Shown in pieces: positions 23,170 to 33,831 of a stretch of 64,000 nt of DNA. Origin of the DNA: Bryopsis sp. KO-2023. Taxonomy: Eukaryota; Chlorophyta; Ulvophyceae; Bryopsidales; Bryopsidaceae. The position numbers and the translations under genes are program-made. How positions within the stretch are numbered: the first letter of the stretch is position 1; every line of letters begins with the position of its first letter. The notes beneath the pieces are model-generated. The model made no database searches. It was not told where the DNA came from and saw nothing but the letters and a program-made list of their open reading frames with translations. Location of the stretch: contig BSYQ01000003.1 in assembly GCA_030272585.1 (NCBI GenBank), positions 7,316,001-7,380,000 of the forward strand, read 5' to 3'.

Positions 23170-24785
23170 ATGAAGGTTGTTCAATGGCGGTGTTGAACAT
23201 GCTACCAACATGAAGTACCCAGCCAACAGCAAAAATCCAAGCACCTCAACCGATGCCACCTCAAATCCACCTGTCGTCTCTTTTGTCAGCCCAGCTCTTG
23301 TTCTCCAATTTCCAGTTAACTGGGAAGCGATCTTGACTTCGCCAAAGGTAATCTCCCAAATTCTTTTGCTGGCCAACAATTCCCCATCGATCTTTTCCCA
23401 AGGTGTTTATCATGGGTTGCTGTGGAGTCAAAGCCACCGCCAGAACTATCTTGTTTTTTTTCAGGGACCTCCCTGATCTTCATAATCGCTCATGGACATA
23501 GCTTCAGCAGACTGCCACAGCGGCTTCCCTCGAACATGATGTGGGGCAGAAAAACCATGTGCAGCTGAAATGAAAAGAAAAAAAAGTCAATTGATATACA
23601 TGCAGAATTTCATGTTGAACAATGCATTTCTTTATCAAACCAATCAGAATTCATGCAAAGAACAACAAATGTAAAAGGGAGAGTAATAGTCGACTTACCA
23701 AAATTGACCAACTCGACCGCAGTGCCTCCACGCCTCGCCTTCACCCCCCTCCACTCCATCCAAGCCCAACCCCCTCTCACCCCGCCCAGACCCAACCCTC
23801 CCCTACCCCACCCAAGCCCCCTCCCCCTCCAACTCCTACCCTACCCCAGCACCCACCTCGCTCCACCTCGACCCCGACCCAACCCAACCCCTCCCAGCAG
23901 CTCCCCCCCCGCACCACCCCACCCCGTTCCAGCCGATCCGACACCGCCACTCTTCCTCGGCCAAGCCCCAGCAGCTGCCGCACCACCGCCCTCCTCCGCT
24001 CCTTCGTGTGGGGGAAAGGGGGGGAGGGGAAGCCCCCCAGCCCTGACCCCCACACCTGCGACACAAACTATTTTCCTTTCAGATCATTGTTATTAAAAAA
24101 TAAAACAGGTAAACAAAAAAGGCATCATCAGCAGAAAATTTGAATGCATAAAAAAAATAAAAATTGCACCATTCACCAAGAAACGTAAAACACAAGAATG
24201 TACATGTTCCATTTTGAAAAAAAAAAATATAGAGCAAAAAACTGTGGGTCTTAAATTCAAGGGGAAAAAAAACAAAGGGCTGGCTTAAAAAATTTGAATT
24301 TTAATCAAAGGGAAAAACAGAGTTGGCTTGGTGTGTTCTAATATGAAATAGACATTCACTGAAAAAAAATTGAGAAAAGTTATTACAAAAAAAAGTCATT
24401 TTAAAAGCCAACAAAAAAAAGGGTTTCATTTTGGGGGGGATTTGAGGAGGAAAATCCAGCAGTTTTAAATACATACCATTTCAGCCGACTCCGGAAAGTT
24501 TCGCTGCAGCGGTGCTTGTGCAGCAGTGCTGGTGGCGAGGCTTGGAGGAAGAGGGGGTGTGCGGATCAGGGGAAGGTGGCAGCGTGGAGGAGGGGTCCGA
24601 GACTGGACTGGGGGGGAAGGGAAGGGAAGGGGAAGAGGCAGAGGAGGCAGGGCTGAAGCAGCGGGAGAAGAACGGGGCGAGGGCGAAGCAGAGAAGAGCC
24701 GGGAATGGACAGAGGAGAGGAAGGCCGGACGAGGATGGAGAGAGGGAAAGTGAAGACGAGACGCAGAGGCGAGCAACTTCTGCAA
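23170..24785 (-). CDS. possible organelle-targeted protein, incomplete model
   Basis: A first exon is supported at 24785-24477. It starts MQKLLASASRLHF, is rich in Ser, Pro and Arg with almost no acids, and ends at a good donor (ATG|GTATGT), as expected for a transit peptide. A second coding-like block at about 23370-23170 ends in a hydrophobic segment (GFLLLAGYFMLV) just before a stop, which loosely recalls the single-helix end of mitochondrial ATP synthase subunit g. A donor-like site near 23695 suggests a middle exon in the C-rich block at 23.73-24.06 kb, but no frame there is fully open. Linking the pieces is an inference, and the subunit g idea is weak. Confidence 0.3.
23725..24060. repeat. 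C-rich low-complexity block
   Basis: About 330 bases of CCC-rich sequence on the plus strand, so the minus strand carries closely spaced G runs able to form G-quadruplexes. Confidence 0.85.
24520..24760. repeat. G-rich low-complexity block
   Basis: Plus-strand G runs (GGGGGGG, then repeats of GGGAA and GGAGAGG) across 240 bases, overlapping the transit-peptide-like exon on the minus strand. Confidence 0.75.
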
Positions 24786-24799
24786 AAAAAATCAAACTT

Positions 24800-25300
24800 C
24801 AAATGACTCCAGAAATTCTCAAATGAAATTACCATATGCCATTCTGTCAAATTCTGTTCAGCAAAGCAAAAAGTTCGAAAGGAATGCAACACAAAAGGGC
24901 TGAGAAAACAATTCCGCATAACTAACATGTGTCCCAACATGTTCTGTTTGTTTATTTTCATGGATTCTAAATAGTCACCTTAAATTGAGGGAAAAAAAAG
25001 GCTTCTTTGCACTCTCTCCGGGAACTTCTACTCATCGTTTGAAATCTTCTTCTTTTTTCATTCCTGGAGGAGTCATTGCGTCTTCATGAGGTACTTTCCA
25101 ACCAAAATATCCAGTGCACCCAGCAGTTGTGTACCAATCTACGAGAGAAAAAAGAAAATGAAACACAAACTGAGAAAACAAATCATGCACAAACATCCAG
25201 CATCATTGGTCCGATTTGAAACACAATCCCCCCCCCCCCCCCCCCTTTAAAAAAAAACAGCGCTCAATTTCAGCAAAATACGTATACCCCCCCACACACA
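24800..25300. other. no gene seen
   Basis: AT-rich sequence with A and C homopolymers (a C run of about 17 near 25230). It would lie upstream of the transit-peptide-like gene on the minus strand. Confidence 0.4.
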
Positions 25301-25329
25301 CAATGTTCAATAGAATTCAACACGCCTTG

Positions 25330-26034
25330 AAAGCACCCAAAATGAAACTCTCCATTCGACGCAATTATTCTCTGGGAGAAAAATTACCTCCCGTATATAT
25401 TCGCTCATTGTCTTGCACACCCACCTGTGATTTCTGTGAAACAGCTGGGTTCCATTTAAACTCTGTAACGGGATCTGCCAGCAGCTTGTTGGGTTGCTGC
25501 TCAATTGGCGGAATCACTGGTACTCCAGCAGCGAAGCACAAATCCATCAACACCCTGGAAGCGCAAACTTTGGCTGTCCTCGGAAAGTGCTTCAGTCTCT
25601 GGGCCTACAAGACATCACTGCGCAAAAATTCCACGGTCAGGGAAAAACAAAGTCCGGAACGTACCACATTTCACCAGGTTCATTCATGCTGACATCAACT
25701 ATGTTCTTATTGACGTTCAGCATTCAAGAAATCCCTGGAGACGCAATGTACCACATACTTATTGATTGGGAAAAAGAAATGTTTCAGGATCTCCTCTGAA
25801 AAGCAATGACAGACAAAACAACCAAATACTACGGGATTTCACCTGGTCTGTGGCCGGCAGTCCCGGTAAGACCTTCAACGTAATAATCCCGGCACCCCCA
25901 TGCACCCATGCATGGCTGAAGAGCAAATAGTGGTGCTGGCACTCTCCTACTTTTGCCCAAGAACACACAGCCAAGGGTTCTGTGGCTGGACCCAACCCCA
26001 AAGCTTTTCTTGCATAAAAGCAACAAATTGTCAT
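25330..26034 (-). pseudogene. eroded exons, possibly a glycosyltransferase
   Basis: Minus-strand coding-like pieces. One at about 25960-25830 contains VHGGAG followed by a GLPATDQ-like stretch, which resembles the nucleotide-sugar site of UDP-glycosyltransferases such as sterol glucosyltransferases (HHGGAGTT...GDQ). The piece just upstream reads GLGPATEPL, similar to a motif that in those enzymes comes after this site, so the order is odd. Another at about 25570-25430 has a clean 50-codon stretch with AAGVPVIPP. Stops and frame changes separate the pieces. It may be a rearranged relic. The family is only suggested. Confidence 0.25.
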
Positions 26035-27009
26035 CTTAAAGTGCTGGGACTATCTGACAAAAGACGAGAAAAAACACACAACACAAATCAGAGAAACGAA
26101 ATGGCAAGGTATGAAACATGTTGATGCCTTACACAAAAACTTGCCCGATATTTTTTTATTCCTGCCATTAACAATCAACCATCCTTGAAACTCCAGATTC
26201 CTGAAAGCGTTTTTACCTCAAGAAGTTTTCTGATATCAATGGTTTGCTGAGCCATAATGAGCGATTTAACGATAGGGTTTCCACCAAGTGAGCACATCTG
26301 TCAGACCAGGCCTCCGGAAGGCATCACAATGCATCCAGCCCAGATTCTAGTTGTTTCAATTGACCGATGAATTCTGGTGGCAGCCGCTCCTGTAAGCAAG
26401 TCACACTTTATTTTTAGTCACACTAAAAATAGCTACTGGAAGAGGGATTAACATATTATATTGCTGCTTCCTGCATTTATTCCAGAATATGAATGTGTGA
26501 TGCTAAATGGGCATGATTATATCAGCCAAAAACTGACTTATTACTCTTCAGCACACGTTTCCACTCCAACTATTATATATATCTATGTAGATAAGTATAC
26601 ATTGTCAGAACTAAAAGAGTCACAATTTATAAATATGTTGAGACAAATACCAGAGCTCATTGGGCCTGTCCAAACAAACTTACGAATTCATGGAATCCCA
26701 GATATTGATGGATTTCTCGACCGGCCAGAAGGTGGCTTCTGTCAAGACTTGATTGGATCTATGTCTTCCACCAAGCTCGAGAAATCCAAGAGAAATCCAA
26801 ACATGCAAAATTTTTGTTGCAGTCACCTGCTACAAAAGAAAAAAAAAAGCCATTCAAGTATCACACACCAAATGCATGCTCTCTTCCTTTCCTATTCTTC
26901 GATTCCCCTCACTTTTGCTGTATTTTCAGAAATCCTCTACACGACTGGATCCACTAGACTAGAGGACTGTGTTGATATTAAGACTTGTTGGACGATTGCA
27001 CCAGATTCA
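26035..27009. other. no gene supported
   Basis: A plus-strand open stretch at 26461-27105 exists, but its translation has no domain-like pattern and no consistent splice borders. I treat it as non-coding between two eroded genes. Confidence 0.35.
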
Positions 27010-28935
27010 TCAGTCAAAAACAACACACCTTTGTTCCTTCATTGTTGGGCCCCGCAATTAGCAAAATCTGAAGGGCTTTGGTCAATCCATCGCAAAGCGC
27101 CCTGAACCCTCCATTTCCTCTGGTCACGATGAGGTTTGCATTCTGCCCTTCGTTTCCTTGTCAGACGTGCCCCCCAATCTGGCCAGCTCCGTTGTCAATG
27201 TTGACAATTTCATCTGGGGGTCTGACAGCAACACGGAGAGCCGGTCTTTGGCTTCGGTGACCTTTTTGGGGGAGATCGGTGGACCTCACTTGGAGGCATT
27301 CTGTTGCAGAATCAGCATGGCTGCCAACATCACCACCAGCCATTAAAACATTTCTTAAGCCCTGTGGAGACACTTTGCATCGAGCTGAAGCGTCTTGGGA
27401 ATATTCTCTCGCAAGGCAGAGGTCTCGCCAGAAATCGCCTGAGCCAATCCAATCCTCACAGCACATTGCCACCCATCAACCCCGACTGATGTAACCAGAG
27501 CCGTATCCCCCCAAACATTCCTTTGTTGCGATTCGGGAGCACTCCCACCGCTGGACTGAACCCCAGATCGAATGGCAGTTTGCAATCGCTGCGATTAACG
27601 TTGACTGTCCCCATCCCCCTCCGAAACTTCCCTGAGCATGGAATGACATCATGTTGGATCGATGACGCCTCCCTCAGCCAAGCTCAGCCCGGCATTCGCG
27701 CTGTCTATCCAAAGGACCTTCAGCTGAGCAAACATCAGCCGCATTGCTTTGATCACAGCTTTGGCGAGCTCTTTCTTTTATCATCCCCTTCTTTACCCAG
27801 CGTCTCCATGCTCTCCATGCGAACCTACGGCTTCATGATATCGCATGGCGTTCTCATCCCGGATGGGGGCTCCATGAGCCTTCAGGAGCTCTGATGTGTG
27901 TTGGACGAGTTGCAAAATCCCATTAGTGTCTGTGCCCCCCAGCACATCTGACGCAGATCCAGAAAGAAGGCGAACAAGCTCTGATTTCTGACAAACCTGA
28001 TGGTTGCACAACACACAATGATATCACCTCATGGCCCCTTCAACACGCTATCCATAAGAACTGACAGAATTGATCATTGGACTACACACACACACACAAG
28101 GATTCTCCTAGCCTCACCGGTGCGACTTCTTCCATTTTTGGGCTGCACCTTGGCCGAATCCCGTTCAATCTCAGCCAACATGTTCAAAAGCTGATCTCCA
28201 GCTCCCTCCGCCTGCGAAGCCAGTTGCCACTCCATTGAATCCCAGAAAGCTTCTCGGTGAGCTTTCCTTCTGACCTGCTCCTTTAGCTCATTCCCAACTT
28301 TTGCGACTGACAGCCCAGAGGCATCCAAATGAAACGAAGCCACGGCTTCATCTTGGATTCCAGTCGCCACATCCCAATCTTCTTCAGCATCGTCCATGGG
28401 GAATCTTCAATTCGGATCATAAAGCAGCTCCCAGACAAGAGCCTCATTTCCGTAGCTTCGTAGCTCCCCAGGCGATGGCCGGACATTCGGATGGCGGGGG
28501 GTGTCACCCCCTCGGGCCTATGTGGTGATTGAGACCTGTTCTGTCCGATTCGCTGTCCTCATTGTCGCCGAGGAAGACCTCGTTCCGAACTTTTTCTGCC
28601 AAGGCGGCATCCATTTTCTGGACTCCAGAATCCCCCGTCAGTCTTTGAATCCTCTCGCTCCAGAGCTTGTCATCGTGGGCGACTTGCTGAATCACGTCTT
28701 GGAGGTCGAAGTTTCTCTGAACCCTCGGCGCTTCCAGCTCAGCGCCCATGCGAACGAGTTCGGATGCCAATCCTGCAGCGTCGTGGGATTTCCAGGTTTC
28801 GAATTGCTTCAGCGAAGATACCCACAAGGCATCGAACTCGACAAGAGCTTCACCCACAGTGCGGAACTCCCCGATATGAGCATAACTGCATGGACAATGG
28901 CATGTCAGAACCTTCTTCAACCAATCCCCAACCAC
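27010..28935 (-). pseudogene. TCP11 (T-complex protein 11) family gene, apparently decayed
   Basis: Pieces read right to left follow the order of plant TCP11 proteins: 28935-28504 (FETWKSHDAAGLASELVR, then DDKLWSERIQRLTGDSGV, the family's conserved helix region), 28480-28100 (REAFWDSMEWQL and LLNMLAEIERD), 28000-27800 (ILQLVQHTSELLKAHGAPIR), 27770-27600 (FAQLKVLWIDSANAGLSL), 27480-27160 (PKTLQLDAKCLHRA, then KDRLSVLLSDP) and about 27130-27020. TCP11 proteins are helical; plant members are not well understood. The upstream blocks are open, but TGA codons interrupt conserved positions near 27650 and 27290, where no intron fits. I therefore call it a pseudogene or a badly eroded copy. Confidence 0.6.
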
Positions 28936-28989
28936 GTCTGTTGCAAAACGACGCTCGTTAGATTGAAAGGCAAACCCTCCCAGACGGGT

Positions 28990-29268
28990 GATTCATTAAA
29001 ATGAACACCCCCCAAAATGTTGGCACCAGAAGTACCTTGGTATCCCAAGCAGTGGTCTATCTGACACACTGAATGACTTTGAAGCCGCCAGGGCTTTCGT
29101 TTCTGCTTCTGTACCCAGGCATCAACCCCCCACTCATGATTTTCTCCAGCATTTTTTCAAACATGGCGATCATATCCTTGGCGGCCGCAGACAAATGTGC
29201 TCCCCAGCCTCCCTTGCATCTTCTGCATGTACAAATGGGCAATTCCTCCAAGTCATAAAGATTTCACC
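28990..29268 (-). other. one unassigned coding-like stretch next to the CACTA terminus
   Basis: A 64-codon open stretch on the minus strand (29251-29057) with a CTCRRCKGGWG cluster and an amphipathic helix. It could be an upstream exon of the TCP11-like gene or chance. Nothing else is visible. Confidence 0.25.
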
Positions 29269-29279
29269 CACTATGGGAA
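29269..29279 (+). repeat. left CACTA terminus of copy A
   Basis: CACTATGGGAA, followed within 15 bases by a CTGTGCGGGGT motif. The same pair is seen in inverted form at the right end of copy B. Confidence 0.8.
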
Positions 29280-30288
29280 AACCCGCTCTGTGCGGGGTTG
29301 GTCGAATCTCCGCCAAATATCGAAGAACGTCGAACTGACGAATTAAGACCCGAAACAGAACAGAAACGTATCAGGAACGGTCGGATGTACCTGGGTTCGA
29401 CTCCCAGGCGTTTCAATCCCCTTACAACTGGGGTCGCGAAAAAGTCGTCAGCGACTGGAATTCGCGACCCCGCACAGATGTCTGTGCGGGGTTATAAACA
29501 CCGCACAGGAGATCAACGCCGCACAGAGACCTGTGCGGGGTGACCGTAAAACGAGGGAATTTTCTTAAAACAAAAACACACACAAGTGCCCACAGTCCGA
29601 ATCCCAAGCAACCCATCTGTTCATCCAAACCCACAAGGTTTAATAGCCCAAACACCATCCACACAATGTACCCCGCACAGAAGTCCACAACCCCCGCCCA
29701 CACAGCCACATGCCCCGCACAAACACCGCGAAGAAAAAGAAGGAAGATCTTTTGACTCTTTCACTTGCTCTTTCGAGCAGTTTTCGGGGTTTGGGGGGAA
29801 ATTCATTCAAAAAAACACACACACAGTTGTGCCCCAGTCTCCGAATCCCAAGCAACTCATCCGTTCATCGAAACCCGCAAGGTTTAATAACCCACAATAT
29901 CATCAGAAAAAACTATAAGAGCACGCACGTTAGTCGGAATAAAAACAGGCCGCAGAGGGCTGTGTGCGGCGTTCCGACTCCGCACGATACGCATTCATAA
30001 CAATACCAAACAGGAAAACCCAGTCCCCGAAGCTGAAAAAAACCTTGACGTTCATCCAAATCGATCAACTTCGGCTAATCTTGACATGTCGAACCAAAAA
30101 TGCCACACAAAAAAGAACAGGAAAACAACCACCACCGCACAGAAACGTCAACAGCCACGCACAAAAACCCATACACCCCGCACAGACCTATTTTTTCGGA
30201 ACGAGCGACGTTTTGGGGACGGCGAACGTTCCTCCTCGGCCACAAAACAACAGCCCCGCACACAGGCGCGTAAACCCCGCACCGCCGT

Positions 30289-32983
30289 TTACTTCTTGCG
30301 CGACGACCTGCGTTTTTTTGGTGAATCCTCCTTCGCCTTCTTGGACCTCCGCGTTTTCTCGGCCTTTTCCAGAGCCTTCTGCCTGATGGACTTCTTCCCA
30401 CTATCGTACAACCGATCCCTGTCCCTCTTTTTTTTGGGCGGTTCATCCTCCCCCGCACTTGACTCGTAGTCGGGCTCGGCATCGTCGCCAATGTCCTGTG
30501 CGGGGTCCATGGGATCCTGTGCGGGGCTGTTGTGATCGTCACCAGCGCCGCACTCTGTGACCGCATCCTCCAGAACTGGTGCTGGAAGACCGTGAAGCGC
30601 TGCCTCCGCGCTCTCGGAGAAAGGGCCGCCGGAGGTACCGGAGGCACCGGAGGGACCACCGGTGTCATGACTTCCGGATACCTCTCCTAAGCCGCACACA
30701 CTAGTTTTAGCCCCGCACACACACATAGAAACCCCGCACACCAGAACATCAACAAAATGGTTACAAACACTGACTTTTTTGAACCACGCACAGAAGTCCT
30801 CCGACCCCGCACGAAACAGTAAAAAACATGTGTCGACAACCATTCAATCCCTCACCTGGATCCAGTGGAGGCGGCTGCAGTACACGGGGAATGGTGGGCT
30901 CCCTTGGCTGCTTCCCACGGGCGATCTCCTCCGGGGTCTCCTCCTCGGGTGGTGGCTGACGCACCTGCGTGCACACGAGAAATCAGTTAGCGCACGAAGT
31001 ATAATAAACCCCGCACAGAAGACCTACCACCCCGCACAGAGACCGAAACAGCAACACCTAACCAAACACGCACAGACACAATCGAGGCCCGCACAGACAA
31101 GTTCATGACAGCCACGCACAGAAACACCCCACCCCCGCACAGAGACATTTGAGACACGCACATCAAGTTCTGCACTCACCACGGAATCATGGACCAGCGT
31201 CCCCGTCTCCGCGAACCTCCGCTTCATCGCCTTCACCTCGTCCACCCACGCTACCTCGGTCGTGTACCACTCGTCGTTCGGGACGAGGGTGGCGCGCAGG
31301 TGGACGGTGTCCTGTATTTTCTCGGTGCGGGTGGCGTTTTCAGTCTCCAGGGCGTCGATTCGCTTTTTGTGCTGCTTGATATTTCGCCTGCTGTCTTGTA
31401 CCCTACAACGCCGCACAAACAACGTTAAGACCCGCACACACACACACGAACCCCGCACACACACAACACCCCGCACACAGACGACACCCAACAGCCCCGC
31501 ACAAACGGTACTAAACCCCGCACAGAACAGGAAATGGGCGCTTACCTGTCGACCACTCGTTGGCAGAGCGTGCGGTACCCGATCAAGAATCCCATCCGGC
31601 CCCCAACCACGCCTTCTTGATTCTGGGCGTGGAAGAGGATTCGGAATATTGCCGCCCCCATCATGTCGATCAAGCGCGGGCGAGTGGTTGGCGAGACCAC
31701 ATTTCCTCCGACCTGCCCACCACGCACACACAATAAATAACCCCGCACACACTAACATTACCCCCTCCCCAACGCCCAAACACCGCACACACACACAACA
31801 ACCCCCCGCACACACACAACAGCGCCCCGCACACACGTACTGCAACCCCGCACAGCACATAGTTCTCTGTTTTTCACTCACCGTTATCCCGTCAGGCATA
31901 TTTTGCCTTGACGCGAGCATCCTCATCGGGTTGCGGAGCGTCGGAACGATTTCCTGAGCCCAGTATTGGTTGATCAACTGTTATACAAACACACATGAGG
32001 AAAAAAGTTAATTAACCAACCAGTACCACCGCACGAAGGGCGTGGAGCCCCGCACAGACGTTACTTAGCAAAACATTCGAGGAAGGGGTGCATATAATTT
32101 TGTGCACCGCACCTGACCTTGAGGACCCTGCACAGGACTTGCCTTACCTTGTTTAGCCACCCAAACTCTTTTTCGTTCTTGTAGCGGCGCCTGGTTTTCC
32201 CGTCCTTCACCACCTTCACTATGAGCCTCGTGTCGAGTCTGCCCGTGATGCTCTCTGCCTGGGTACTCTTGATAGATGGCAAACGAGCAGGCGTGGGAGT
32301 CGCCATAGCGACGAGCATCTCCTTCGCCGCCTCGACCACAGCCTGTACACCGCACAAAGGCGTTACCACCCCGCACCACAGTGTTTCAACCCCGCACAGA
32401 GACACAAAAAACATGAAACACGCAACACCGCACAGAAGCACAACAGCACCGCAGATGAGAACATCCACCCCGCACACACTCACCATATCGATGGGCTCTA
32501 TCACTGCATAGCCAATGGATTCCACCACGTGCAGGTAGCTCTCCATATTTTGGATGGTGGAAACGAGGGATTCGTCGATGACGTTGAATATGGGCTTGTT
32601 TATCGTCTTCGTCGACCAGAAGTGTATTTTTCTGCCTGTGAAAGTCTGAACAAAAAGACAACATAGAATTTAGAGACAACCCCGCACACGGTCCCTGTGG
32701 CCCCGCACAAATCGAGAAGGAATTCCCTGTACCCCCGCACAACAATCCGTGAAGCCCGCACGGAGATATGGACACACCGCACAAAAACCCTGTACCCCGC
32801 ACAGCGTAAAACGTTTACCACACAGATCACAAGTTGTTAAACCGAGCCGCCTTTGCGAATAACAGTCGTCTTCGTGGAACCAGATTTTTTCCTCACCGCA
32901 ATAAGAGCCGACGCCGTAAAAGGCCTCAGTTCGCCGTACTCCTCGAGGATCTCGCGCTCCCTGCCCTCGTTGTCGCCAGTCAT
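30289..32983 (-). CDS. second CACTA gene, putative motif-binding partner protein
   Basis: Eight exons in one continuous frame (496 residues): 32983-32843, 32645-32484, 32342-32148, 31977-31882, 31712-31546, 31402-31180, 30964-30856, 30686-30289. No known domain is recognised. Middle part: mixed helices, including a charged heptad-like stretch in exon 6 (RRNIKQHKKRIDALETENA). End: Gly/Ser-rich, acidic, then a very basic nuclear-signal-like tail (KKRRSSRKK). Its divergent position beside a tnp2 transposase is that of TnpA in EnSpm, which binds the subterminal motifs, so binding of CTGTGCGGGGT is the natural guess. Start: ATG at 32983; an in-frame codon further upstream (to 33082) could extend it. 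The first donor (GTTTAA) is weak, the others good. Confidence 0.75.
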
Positions 32984-33243
32984 TTTGTTAAGCACTTCCT
33001 CAAGTGCTCCGATCTCGTTAAGGGTAAGCACAAGAAAGAAAACAATCATATTTGCAAAACGATAGAAAGGTAGGCCGCACACACCGAGTTCACCAGGGTT
33101 CTCGAGCTCGATTGCCCCGCATGAAGCGCCAGGGGTGGGTTACATTATTTATAAACTAATTAGTGTGACTTGCGTAATGTGGGCTGCTTTAGTTTCTGTC
33201 CCATTCCGTCTCACCTGTTGTTTCCTTGCCGTTAGCGTTAAAG
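32984..33243. promoter_or_regulatory. divergent promoter of the CACTA genes
   Basis: The 260 bases between the two start codons. TTTATAAAC near 33149, about 95 bases before the transposase ATG, is a plausible TATA box. Motif variants near 33077 (CCGCACAC) and 33115 (CCCCGCAT) could let the motif-binding protein act on this promoter, as TnpA does in EnSpm. Confidence 0.45.
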
Positions 33244-33718
33244 ATGCCCAACCCCGTGAGCTACAACGCCTTGAAGAGACACCTGCAAAGTGAAGACCCC
33301 TGCTGCCCAGCATGTGGACAGCGAATCGGCAGCGACACTTCCTGGAAGAGACATAAGCGCGACGGTGGAACTTGCCCGAACAAGGATCGCCTTGAAAGGG
33401 AGCTGCTCGAGATCGCTGCAGGTAAGTCATAACCTTGGAAATATGTTTTTTTCGCTTCCTTTCCACACCTGACGCGCGTGCGGTGTCCCGACAGCGCGTG
33501 ACGGCGGCACAGACCCGGCACAGAACCAGGTGGACCCCGCACAGAACACGGTGGACCCCACAGGAACATCCGTGGTGCCCGTACAGATTGCGGTGGACCC
33601 CGCAGGACCATCCGTGGTGCACGCACAGGATGGGGATGCGCCTCTTTTCGAAGACGGCTTTGCTGATGACATTCCTGATGATTTTGCTGATGAACATGTT
33701 GAGGAGGGGGATGAAGAG

Positions 33719-33753
<35 letters not shown>

Positions 33754-33754
33754 G

Positions 33755-33789
<35 letters not shown>

Positions 33790-33796
33790 GGAGGAG

Positions 33797-33831
<35 letters not shown>

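Noticed and set aside
26461-27105. 214-codon plus-strand gene
   Set aside because: Translation has no conserved pattern and runs opposite to the TCP11-like pieces at its right end.
27600-27720. Reassignment of TGA as a sense codon
   Set aside because: The kinase-like genes and the CACTA transposase all end at TGA, so the stops in the TCP11-like gene are better taken as decay.
29380-29425. tRNA gene near the CACTA left end
   Set aside because: Only a perfect T-arm-like hairpin (CTGGG TTCGACT CCCAG) is visible; no A box or acceptor stem.
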